From assembly GCA_009705865.1 (NCBI GenBank), contig WLSJ01000110.1:1-5453 (forward strand): DNA of 5,453 nucleotides, in the 5' to 3' direction. Position numbers and translations under genes: made by a program. The notes under the pieces were generated by a model that was given only the letters and a program-made list of their open reading frames with translations, was not told the origin of the DNA and ran no database searches. The stretch's first letter is position 1. Every line of letters starts with the position of its first letter. Source of the DNA: Actinomycetota bacterium (GTDB lineage Bacteria > Actinomycetota > Acidimicrobiia > Acidimicrobiales > Ilumatobacteraceae). This document shows positions 1-5,229 of this stretch, piece by piece.

Positions 1-129
1 AGCTGAGGTCATGGCAGACACCGTGGCAGTAAAAGCCTTCGGAGTCATGACGTGGGTGGTGGTCATGTCGGACACGCAGGTATTGTACCTATGGCCGTAG
101 TGCAAAATCCCCCATCCATCGGAGTCCCC
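1..129. other. Left-edge region without a supportable gene; probable mrp leader
   Basis: No gene can be supported here. In the mrp frame a TGA at 4-6 closes the reading frame, so the coding frame could begin no earlier than a GTG at 52. Frame 2 is open from the left edge to a TAG at 98-100, and frame 3 to a TAA at 30-32; either could be the tail of an upstream gene, but neither is long enough to identify. On the minus strand an ATG at 48-46 opens a Thr/Ala-rich frame running off the edge, without a Shine-Dalgarno sequence. A TATTGT hexamer at 81-86 could be a -10 element for mrp, but I see no convincing -35 partner. Confidence 0.4.
121..124 (+). promoter_or_regulatory. Shine-Dalgarno GGAG that sets the mrp start
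   Basis: GGAG lies five bases before the ATG at 130. The in-frame alternatives at 52 (GTG) and 91 (ATG) have no comparable sequence in front of them. The extra 26 residues they would add (Gly/His-rich, then Pro-rich) are not part of the MIP18 domain that normally opens this protein. Confidence 0.65.
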
Positions 130-1272
130 ATGCCCACAGCAACAATTGATCAAGTCATCGAAGCTCTTCGCCCCGTCGAAGACCCCGAATTGCACCGCTC
201 AATCGTTGATCTTGACATGGTGCACGACATTGCGGTCTCCAGCCAAGGCGTGTCGCTCACGATCACTTTGACCGTTGCCGGTTGTCCGATGCGGAACGAA
301 ATTACGAACTTGGTCACGAATGCATTAACCCCACTTGTCAATGGCGCAGGAGTCAGCATCAATTTCGGAGTGATGACAGACGAGCAACGCCAGAACGTGC
401 GCACCATGTTGAATGGCACGCCAGGTGCAACTGCTGGCAGTGGTCCTGCGCATGGTCATGCTGAAGGACGCGCAGTTCCGTTTGCTGCAAAAGATTCAAC
501 AACTCGTGTATTGCTGATTTCATCAGGCAAAGGCGGCGTCGGAAAAAGCAGCGTTACGACCAACCTTGCTGTTGCACTTGCTGCAAGCGGCCACACCGTG
601 GGCATTGTTGATGCAGACATCTACGGCTATTCCATTCCGCGCATGCTTGGTGCGGAGCGCGACCCCGTTGTTATTGATGGCATGTTGTTGCCTCCAGAAA
701 ACTACGGAGTGCGTTGCATCTCTATTGGCTATTTTGTGCCAGAAGGCGAAGCAGTTATTTGGCGCGGCCCTATGTTGCACAAAGCACTTGAACAATTCCT
801 TACTGATGTGTTCTGGGATGAACCTGATTACTTGTTAATTGACATGCCACCAGGCACCGGCGACATTGCACTAAGTCTTAGCCAATATTTGCCACGCGGT
901 GAAGTGTTCGTTGTGACAACTCCACAAGAAGCTGCACAAAAAGTTGCACGCTTGTCAGCTGCAATGGCAAAGAAAGTCAACCTCACCGTTCGTGGTGTCA
1001 TTGAGAACATGTCATGGTTCACCGGTGATGATGGCAAGAAGTATGAGCTCTTTGGCTCTGGCGGTGGTGCAGAACTTGCAGCAGAACTTGACGTGCCACT
1101 CTTGGCCCAGATTCCTCTTGTCGCGCAATTGCGTGAAGGGGGAGACGATGGCCACCCCATTGCGGCAGTTGCTCCAGAGTCTGAAGCCGGTGCTGCTTTT
1201 CATGCATTAGCGGCCCAAATTGTGGCCATGAAGCCAAAGAAAATTTTCAGCGCAGGCTTGAAGATGGTCTGA
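130..1272 (+). CDS. mrp: Mrp/NBP35-family Fe-S cluster carrier ATPase
   Basis: This 380-residue cytosolic P-loop ATPase is predicted to bind and deliver Fe-S clusters to apoproteins. Residues 1-90 form a MIP18 (DUF59) domain with the VEDPEL and SIVDLDMV signatures and the conserved GCP cysteine (Cys52). A linker rich in Gly, Ala and His (about 95-120) leads to the ATPase. There SGKGGVGKSS (132-141) is the deviant Walker A, DADIYGYSIPRMLG (161-174) is the Mrp family signature, and DMPPGTGD (238-245) is the Walker B/switch region. ENMSWF (292-297) and FGSGGG (308-313) flank the place where many Mrp proteins carry CxxC. Here that loop reads TGDDGKK, and the only cysteines in the protein are Cys52 and Cys196. 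Length and C-terminus fit actinobacterial homologues. It is probably first in an operon with the DUF3107 gene (74-nt gap) and pdtaS. Family assignment is very secure; the particular client proteins are unknown. Confidence 0.96.
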   Translation: MPTATIDQVIEALRPVEDPELHRSIVDLDMVHDIAVSSQGVSLTITLTVAGCPMRNEITNLVTNALTPLVNGAGVSINFGVMTDEQRQNVRTMLNGTPGATAGSGPAHGHAEGRAVPFAAKDSTTRVLLISSGKGGVGKSSVTTNLAVALAASGHTVGIVDADIYGYSIPRMLGAERDPVVIDGMLLPPENYGVRCISIGYFVPEGEAVIWRGPMLHKALEQFLTDVFWDEPDYLLIDMPPGTGDIALSLSQYLPRGEVFVVTTPQEAAQKVARLSAAMAKKVNLTVRGVIENMSWFTGDDGKKYELFGSGGGAELAAELDVPLLAQIPLVAQLREGGDDGHPIAAVAPESEAGAAFHALAAQIVAMKPKKIFSAGLKMV

Positions 1273-1346
1273 CCTGTACCGTGAAGGCGCCGGTCGCCCG
1301 CGATACGACAACAAGTAATCACCAAAAGTAGAAGCAGGACATCCCA

Positions 1347-1583
1347 GTGGACATTCGCATCGGAATCACCCAAGCCCCCCGTGAAATCGCCATCGAGGTA
1401 GAAGATGACGCAAAGGCTCGTGAAGCATTAAAGAAATCAGTTGATGCTGCATTGAAGGGTGAAACTGCAACTTTGTGGATCACCGACAAAAAGGGCAAAG
1501 ACATCGCGATTCCATCGGCAAAAATTGCTTATGTTGAAATCGGATCAACTGACGCAGAACGCCGTATCGGCTTCGGCGATTAA
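1347..1583 (+). CDS. DUF3107 family small protein
   Basis: This is a 78-residue acidic/basic mixed protein of the actinobacterial DUF3107 family, recognised from the N-terminal IGITQAPREI segment and the C-terminal pattern IAYVEIGSTDAERRIGFG, which ends the protein as usual. The M. tuberculosis member is Rv3208A (TB9.4), from memory. It has no signal peptide, membrane segment or cysteine. Its biochemical role is not established; databases sometimes label the family ATP-binding, which I cannot confirm from the sequence. The start is a GTG with AGGA at 1336-1339, seven bases upstream, and length matches the family. It sits between mrp (74 nt upstream) and pdtaS (57 nt downstream) on the same strand, so co-transcription is likely. 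In M. tuberculosis the DUF3107 gene lies roughly ten genes from pdtaS and whiB1, so the association here may be a tighter version of an old neighbourhood. Confidence 0.9.
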   Translation: MDIRIGITQAPREIAIEVEDDAKAREALKKSVDAALKGETATLWITDKKGKDIAIPSAKIAYVEIGSTDAERRIGFGD

Positions 1584-1593
1584 GAGAGACACC

Positions 1594-1609
1594 ACCAGCG
1601 TAGGCTGGT
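1594..1609 (+). repeat. Small hairpin in the DUF3107-pdtaS gap
   Basis: ACCAGC (1594-1599), a GTAG loop and GCTGGT (1604-1609) form a perfect 6-bp stem 10 bases after the DUF3107 stop codon. There is no run of T after it, so it is not a standard intrinsic terminator. It could act as a weak attenuator or mRNA-end stabiliser between DUF3107 and pdtaS, which is inference from position only. Confidence 0.4.
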
Positions 1610-1626
1610 AGGCAAGACTGGCACCC

Positions 1627-1634
1627 GGAAGGGA
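1627..1634 (+). promoter_or_regulatory. Shine-Dalgarno GGAAGGGA deciding the pdtaS start
   Basis: The purine-rich block ends six bases before the ATG at 1641, a normal distance. An in-frame ATG at 1635 directly abuts it and is too close to use. The N-terminus from 1641 (MSTIGELARQHT) also lines up, without gaps, with the M. tuberculosis PdtaS N-terminus as I remember it (MSTLGDLLAEHT). Confidence 0.8.
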
Positions 1635-1640
1635 ATGCCC

Positions 1641-3143
1641 ATGTCAACAATCGGTGAACTAGCTCGCCAGCACACAGACTTGTCGAAAGAGCAGATCGGC
1701 CACCTTGTCAATTTGGCAAGTGAATGGGGAATGCTCGCAGACGTCTGTTTCGCCGACCTGTTGTTGTATGTCCCTGTTGAGGGCGACAACTGGCTTGTGC
1801 TTGCTCAGGTGCGCGCAGCGACTGGCCAGACCCTCTATCTGGCTGACTGGGTCGGTTCACAGACATCAAGTACTGAACGTCCACTCCTTGCCACTGCAAT
1901 GACGACGGGCGTGCCCTGCGAAGGCGAGATCTTTATTCAAGGTGTTGTTGAAGATTGTCGGATGATGGCTATTCCGGTGCAGTTCGAAGGCGAAGTGATT
2001 GCTGTGCTGACCCGTGAATGGTCGCAACACACGGGCCGTCAGCCTGGTGAACTTGAGCGTACGTATCTTGAGATTTTCGAGAGATTCGCAGAAATGATTG
2101 TGCGTGGAGCGTTTCCGTTTGTGGGACGAGTTGCTGACTCGAGCGTTGCGCCCCGCGTTGGCGACGGCGCCATAGTTCTTGATGCTGATGCACGTGTTCG
2201 CTATGCATCGCCCAATGCCACTTCTGCGTTACATCGCGTGGGAATCAGCGCCAATGCCGTTGGTCAAACATTGTCTGAATTAGGAGTCATTGATTCGTCG
2301 GTTCGTCAGGCCTTTGAACGCCGTGAACCAGTAGTAGAAGAGTTCGAACAGACCGCAGAAGTAACTCTGTTGACACGGTGTATCCCCATTGTTGATGACA
2401 TTGATGGAGAGCCAGTTGTTACAGGCGCTGTGATGTTGTTGCGCGATGTCAGTGAATTGCGTCGCCGCGATCGGTTGTTGCTGTCAAAAGATGCAACTAT
2501 TCGAGAAATTCATCACCGAGTAAAGAATAACTTGCAAACAATTTCATCGTTGCTTCGCTTACAGGCGCGCCGCCTTGAGTCACCCGAAGCAAAAGCTGCT
2601 GTTGCAGAATCAGTGCGTCGCATTCGCACCATTGCATTGGTGCATGAAACATTGTCGCGTGAACCTGGCGATGATGTGGCCTTCGTTGAAATAGTTCGAC
2701 CTCTACTTCGGCTCGTGGAAGAAAGTCTTCAGTCTCCAGAACGTCCGATGCGGTTCATGGTGATTGGTGACGGTGGGCGACTTGCTGCCACCGTGGTGAC
2801 CCCATTGTCTGTGGTGCTGACTGAGTTACTTCAGAATGCTGTTGACCACGGATTTCCTGAAGGTGATGGCGGGGGAAATGTGGCCGTGCGATTGCAAGTG
2901 GAAGAGTCAGAACTATTGATCTCAGTCATTGATGACGGCCGGGGTATTCCGGCGGGCTTCAAATTGGCTGATGCGAAAGGCCTCGGGTTGTCCATCGTGA
3001 GAACACTGGTGACGACGGAATTGGCAGGAACAATTGAGATGCGACCTGCACATGCCGAAGAGTTGGCAGAGGTGGAGTTTGTACCGCGAGATGGAAATAC
3101 CGGAACAGTGATTTTGTTGCGGGTGCCCTTACAGAGCGATTGA
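1641..3143 (+). CDS. pdtaS: PdtaS-type cytosolic sensor histidine kinase
   Basis: This 500-residue soluble kinase has the PdtaS architecture. It has an N-terminal GAF-like sensor domain (about 1-155), a PAS domain (about 175-275, with VRYASPNATSALHRVG), then a HisKA_2 phosphoacceptor helix with EIHHRVKNNLQT (289-300). The ATPase domain has N box ELLQNAVDHGF (395-405), G1 box DDGRGIP (431-437) and G2 box GLGLSIV (447-453). There are no membrane segments. In M. tuberculosis (Rv3220c) it phosphorylates PdtaR, an ANTAR antiterminator acting on RNA. The partner gene is not in this window and is also unlinked in M. tuberculosis. The GAF cysteines Cys53 and Cys57, reported for NO/copper signalling in M. 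tuberculosis, are Val53 and Val57 here. Cysteines remain at 36, 93, 106 and 247. The stop lies one base from the whiB1 stop. Family is secure; the signal sensed is unknown. Confidence 0.95.
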   Translation: MSTIGELARQHTDLSKEQIGHLVNLASEWGMLADVCFADLLLYVPVEGDNWLVLAQVRAATGQTLYLADWVGSQTSSTERPLLATAMTTGVPCEGEIFIQGVVEDCRMMAIPVQFEGEVIAVLTREWSQHTGRQPGELERTYLEIFERFAEMIVRGAFPFVGRVADSSVAPRVGDGAIVLDADARVRYASPNATSALHRVGISANAVGQTLSELGVIDSSVRQAFERREPVVEEFEQTAEVTLLTRCIPIVDDIDGEPVVTGAVMLLRDVSELRRRDRLLLSKDATIREIHHRVKNNLQTISSLLRLQARRLESPEAKAAVAESVRRIRTIALVHETLSREPGDDVAFVEIVRPLLRLVEESLQSPERPMRFMVIGDGGRLAATVVTPLSVVLTELLQNAVDHGFPEGDGGGNVAVRLQVEESELLISVIDDGRGIPAGFKLADAKGLGLSIVRTLVTTELAGTIEMRPAHAEELAEVEFVPRDGNTGTVILLRVPLQSD

Positions 3144-3144
3144 T

Positions 3145-3444
3145 TTACAGCGCGCGCTGTGTGCGTGCTTGTTGAGCTGCAGTGCGACGCATGTGACGAC
3201 GTTCGTCTTCTGAGTTGCCGCCCCAGATACCGGTGTCTTGATTTGTCTCAAGAGCGAACTCTAAACATTCAACTGTGACAGGACACTGGCAACAGATTGA
3301 TTTTGCTTTTGCAATTTGCAACAGTGCTTGACCAGTTGTTCCGATAGGAAAGAAAAGTTCGGGATCTGTATCTCGACACGTTGCCTGATCACGCCAGGTG
3401 TAATCGGCGCTTCCAAGTGCGAGAGATGACGCGAGGATCGACAC
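3145..3444 (-). CDS. whiB1: WhiB1-type [4Fe-4S] transcriptional regulator
   Basis: This 99-residue WhiB-like protein is closest to WhiB1, which in M. tuberculosis is an essential NO-responsive [4Fe-4S] protein that binds the primary sigma factor and DNA. The four cluster ligands should be Cys23 (ATCRD), Cys51, Cys54 and Cys60 (in ICCQCPVTVEC). Cys52 is an additional cysteine not in the standard CxxC. DPELFFPIG (27-35) and GIWGG (72-76) followed by SEDERR are family signatures. The tail is Arg/Gln-rich, suited to DNA contact. The start is GTG with AGGA (3456-3453) eight bases upstream; this gives about 14 more residues before the first cysteine than M. tuberculosis WhiB1. The reading frame continues upstream to 3537, but that part overlaps the promoter and leader and lacks WhiB similarity. 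It is convergent with pdtaS, as are Rv3219 and Rv3220c. Assignment is very secure. Confidence 0.95.
   Translation of the reverse strand: MSILASSLALGSADYTWRDQATCRDTDPELFFPIGTTGQALLQIAKAKSICCQCPVTVECLEFALETNQDTGIWGGNSEDERRHMRRTAAQQARTQRAL
3147..3160. repeat. Perfect 14-bp palindrome at the pdtaS/whiB1 junction
   Basis: ACAGCGCGCGCTGT is its own reverse complement. It lies in the last codons of whiB1, and begins three bases after the pdtaS stop codon. In RNA it could fold as a 5-bp stem with a GCGC loop on either strand. Neither strand has a T-run after it, so a classical terminator is not supported. A bidirectional non-canonical terminator is possible because no other space exists between the genes. 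GC-rich WhiB C-terminal codons (Gln-Arg-Ala-Leu) are an alternative explanation. Confidence 0.45.
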
Positions 3445-3452
3445 GTCGGACT

Positions 3453-3456
3453 TCCT
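3453..3456 (-). promoter_or_regulatory. Shine-Dalgarno AGGA deciding the whiB1 start
   Basis: On the minus strand AAAGGA precedes the GTG at 3444 by eight bases. No other start codon in the open frame near the WhiB domain has such a sequence, so the protein is taken as 99 residues rather than the 130 that the open frame would allow. Confidence 0.75.
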
Positions 3457-3472
3457 TTGTTTGGGGATTAGG

Positions 3473-3483
3473 GCGCTAAGCGC
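3473..3483. repeat. Palindrome GCGCT-A-AGCGC in the whiB1 leader
   Basis: Two perfect 5-base arms flank a single central base. It sits between the predicted whiB1 transcription start and the ribosome binding site. It could be a short regulator half-site pair or, as RNA, a 4-bp GCGC stem with a three-base loop. Function is inferred from position only. Confidence 0.35.
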
Positions 3484-3492
3484 AAAACGGGC

Positions 3493-3508
3493 TGGCAGCG
3501 AACTGCCA
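3493..3508 (-). promoter_or_regulatory. Leader hairpin with UUCG loop at the 5' end of whiB1 mRNA
   Basis: On the minus strand TGGCAG-TTCG-CTGCCA makes a perfect 6-bp stem with a UUCG tetraloop; the closing pair is G-C rather than the especially stable C-G. It begins at about the place where transcription from the promoter at 3544-3516 should start, so the mRNA would open with this hairpin. Such 5' hairpins commonly protect transcripts from 5'-end-dependent decay. A DNA operator is an alternative reading. Confidence 0.5.
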
Positions 3509-3515
3509 AGAGTGA

Positions 3516-3544
3516 ACGCTACGAGCGAAGTTGGCAAGTGACAA
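3516..3544 (-). promoter_or_regulatory. Predicted whiB1 promoter (-35/-10)
   Basis: Reading the minus strand, TTGTCA (3544-3539) matches the TTGACA -35 consensus at five of six positions. A 17-base spacer separates it from TAGCGT (3521-3516), which fits the actinobacterial TANNNT -10. Transcription should start near 3507-3510, giving a leader of about 65 nt before the GTG start. I found no TGTGA-N6-TCACA site of the Crp type known upstream of M. tuberculosis whiB1. Confidence 0.6.
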
Positions 3545-3569
3545 TGAAGAAAGCAAAGTTCTCAGGATG

Positions 3570-3575
3570 TATTTT
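3570..3575 (+). promoter_or_regulatory. Possible -10 element for the GDPD gene
   Basis: TATTTT fits TANNNT and lies in the AT-rich stretch 3541-3600, about 36 bases before the GDPD start at 3612. No good -35 is present 16-18 bases upstream. A TG directly precedes the hexamer but without the one-base gap of an extended -10, so this is a weak call. Confidence 0.3.
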
Positions 3576-3611
3576 GAAAGTAGAAAAAAACTCTGTGAAG
3601 GCGTGAGCAAT

Positions 3612-4310
3612 ATGACAAAGATTCAGGTAATAGCCCATCGGGGCGCCTCACGGGCTGAACGAGAAAACACCCTTGAAGCTTTTCGCCGTGCTGGCGCTAT
3701 GGGTGCTGACGCCGTTGAACTTGACGTTCGTCGTACCCAAGATGGGCAGATGGCAATTCATCATGACGCGGTGTTGCCAGACGGCCGAGTGATTTGTGAA
3801 ATAACAGCCGTGGAACTTCCAGCGCATGTGCCGTTGTTGCCAGAAGCACTTGATGCCTGCGAGGGCATGTGGGTAAACATCGAGATCAAAAATCACCCCC
3901 TTGATGCCGATTTTGACGAAAGTGATCGATTGGCGGCAACTGTTGCGCAGCATCTTTCAGATCGTGGTGAAGATCATCGCTGGTTGATTTCAGCGTTTCA
4001 TCGGCCAACTGTTGATGCCATGCGTACCTTGCGCCCTGAAGTGCGAACTGCGTGGCTGACAGATGGTGTGCGCGACGAAAATCTTGAGCGGGTCGCGCGC
4101 GACTTGGCCGGGTTTGGTCATTCGGCATTGCACCCAAGCACCAGGTTTCTGAATCAGCGTTGTATTGATGTTTTCCATGCCCACGGCTTGCAGGTGAATT
4201 CTTGGACCATTGATGATCCCGGCCGCATGGCAGAGGTGATTGGGTGGGGAATAGACGGCATCTGTACGAACGTGCCGGACGTGGCACTTCAGGTGCGCGG
4301 CGCTCAGTGA
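3612..4310 (+). CDS. Cytosolic glycerophosphodiester phosphodiesterase (GDPD)
   Basis: This 232-residue protein is predicted to hydrolyse glycerophosphodiesters, released by phospholipid breakdown, to glycerol-3-phosphate and an alcohol. It belongs to the metal-dependent GDPD TIM-barrel family. It carries the HRG motif (9-11), ENTLEAF (18-24), GADAVELDV (31-39, metal ligands Glu36 and Asp38), TQDG (42-45) and HHD (50-52, catalytic His). NIEIKN (89-94) and the closing strands VNSWTIDDP and GIDGICTNVPD (213-223) complete the barrel. There is no signal peptide, so it should be cytosolic, like E. coli UgpQ rather than periplasmic GlpQ, and its length fits that group. The ATG at 3612 has GAAGG (3597-3601) ten bases upstream. 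The frame is open upstream to 3531, with a GTG at 3603, but those starts lack proper ribosome binding sites and the residues are not GDPD-like. It diverges from whiB1 and converges on the lipid kinase gene. Substrate is not determined. Confidence 0.93.
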   Translation: MTKIQVIAHRGASRAERENTLEAFRRAGAMGADAVELDVRRTQDGQMAIHHDAVLPDGRVICEITAVELPAHVPLLPEALDACEGMWVNIEIKNHPLDADFDESDRLAATVAQHLSDRGEDHRWLISAFHRPTVDAMRTLRPEVRTAWLTDGVRDENLERVARDLAGFGHSALHPSTRFLNQRCIDVFHAHGLQVNSWTIDDPGRMAEVIGWGIDGICTNVPDVALQVRGAQ

Positions 4311-4311
4311 T

Positions 4312-5229
4312 TTACGGGTGTGACCGAACGAGACGCACCGCATCAGGCACGAACTCGAACTCAACTTTTTGAATCTCACCCAGATAGTCACCGTCAAGCT
4401 GGTACGGGAATGCACGAGAGTCGCTGGCAACAACGTGGCTGACATTGGTGCGAATATCTAGCCACGGGAAGTTCTTTACGCCGCCACCTTGTAGTGCAGA
4501 AGCCAGAGTGCGCAACATGTGTGTTGTCTTCAGAGACGTAAACGTGATGACGGATAATCCTGTTGACAAGCCCGTTGATGGCACAAGGTCGAATGGACGA
4601 TTGCCGAGATAGGTATACGGATTCGTATTCATGATGATGGAGAAATAACCATTGTCGACTGTTTTTCCATCGCCGAAATCAAGTGAGAAGTGCGGATGTT
4701 TTTTGTCGTAGTCAAGTCCCCACGTGCGTAATGCCGCAGCAATGAACAGAGGGTTTCCTGCATACCGTTTAAGACCTGCACGCTGTTCAACGCGCCGAAC
4801 AACTGCTGCGTCGTATCCGATGCCTGTGTGAAACGTAAAGAAGCGACCGTTCGCGCGACCAAGACCAATGGGAGTGATGTCGTTGCGGTTCAGTGCGTCA
4901 ATGATGAGGTCCACTGCTTCGAGTGCGTCATTAGGCATTCCGAGAGTGCGAGCAAACACGTTGGTAGACCCACCTGGCAGAACGGCAAGAGCGGTATTGG
5001 TGGTTGCGACCCCGGTTGCCACTTCGTTCAAGGTGCCGTCGCCGCCATAGGCCACGACCACATCGATACCCCGACGCGCTGCATCTTCGGCAAAACGGGT
5101 GGCATGACCACGGCGATTCGTTTCCACCACTTGCACGTCATGGTGCTGAGAGAGGCGCTCGTGAACAGTGACGGTATTGCGGGCCGTGACTGATGACGCA
5201 AAGGAATTGACGATGAGGAGGATGCGCAA
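4312..5229 (-). CDS. Diacylglycerol/lipid kinase, YegS/DgkB family
   Basis: This 305-residue soluble lipid kinase probably phosphorylates diacylglycerol to phosphatidate with ATP, for phospholipid recycling. Sphingoid-base or other lipid substrates cannot be excluded. The N-terminal nucleotide-binding domain opens with MRILLIVNSFAS and contains YGGDGTLNEVATG (61-73, GGDGT phosphate loop) and PGGSTNVFARTLGMP (85-99). HTGIGYDAAVV (134-144) starts the second domain. YQLDGDYLGE (276-285) is the C-terminal catalytic region; the usual DGE there reads DGD, a conservative change I believe is frequent in actinobacteria. The start must be the TTG at 5229, because an in-frame TGA lies three codons upstream (5238-5236) and no closer start exists. 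I see only a weak purine stretch before it. Its stop is one base from the GDPD stop, and both encode lipid turnover functions although they are convergent, not an operon. Confidence 0.92.
   Translation of the reverse strand: MRILLIVNSFASSVTARNTVTVHERLSQHHDVQVVETNRRGHATRFAEDAARRGIDVVVAYGGDGTLNEVATGVATTNTALAVLPGGSTNVFARTLGMPNDALEAVDLIIDALNRNDITPIGLGRANGRFFTFHTGIGYDAAVVRRVEQRAGLKRYAGNPLFIAAALRTWGLDYDKKHPHFSLDFGDGKTVDNGYFSIIMNTNPYTYLGNRPFDLVPSTGLSTGLSVITFTSLKTTHMLRTLASALQGGGVKNFPWLDIRTNVSHVVASDSRAFPYQLDGDYLGEIQKVEFEFVPDAVRLVRSHP

Noticed and set aside
1..48. Minus-strand gene start (ATG at 48-46) diverging from mrp
   Set aside because: The 16 visible residues are Thr/Ala/Ser-rich and plausible, but there is no Shine-Dalgarno sequence or promoter and nothing to identify a family.
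2..100. Open frame 2 from the left edge, as the C-terminus of an upstream gene
   Set aside because: Only 32 codons are visible, with several Val, Met and Trp residues and no recognisable motif. It overlaps the probable mrp leader and cannot be told from chance.
52..129. Longer Mrp beginning at GTG 52 or ATG 91
   Set aside because: No ribosome binding site supports these starts, and the additional Gly/His/Pro-rich residues precede a domain that normally starts the protein. ATG 130 has GGAG at good spacing.
1286..1299. GC-rich GGCG...CGCC element after mrp as an intrinsic terminator
   Set aside because: The stem is only four base pairs and no T-run follows. The downstream genes are closely spaced on the same strand, which suggests read-through.
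3445..3537. N-terminal extension of WhiB1 to 130 residues
   Set aside because: It would overlap the predicted promoter and leader hairpin, and is not WhiB-like. The GTG at 3444 has a good Shine-Dalgarno sequence.
3886..4445. Long minus-strand frames (133 and 151 codons) opposite the GDPD gene
   Set aside because: They lie antisense to a complete GDPD with all motifs, show no family features, and are typical shadow frames.
4828..5193. 121-codon plus-strand frame opposite the lipid kinase gene
   Set aside because: It is antisense to the conserved GGDGT and PGGSTN coding region, rich in Cys and His as shadow frames often are, and has no supported start.
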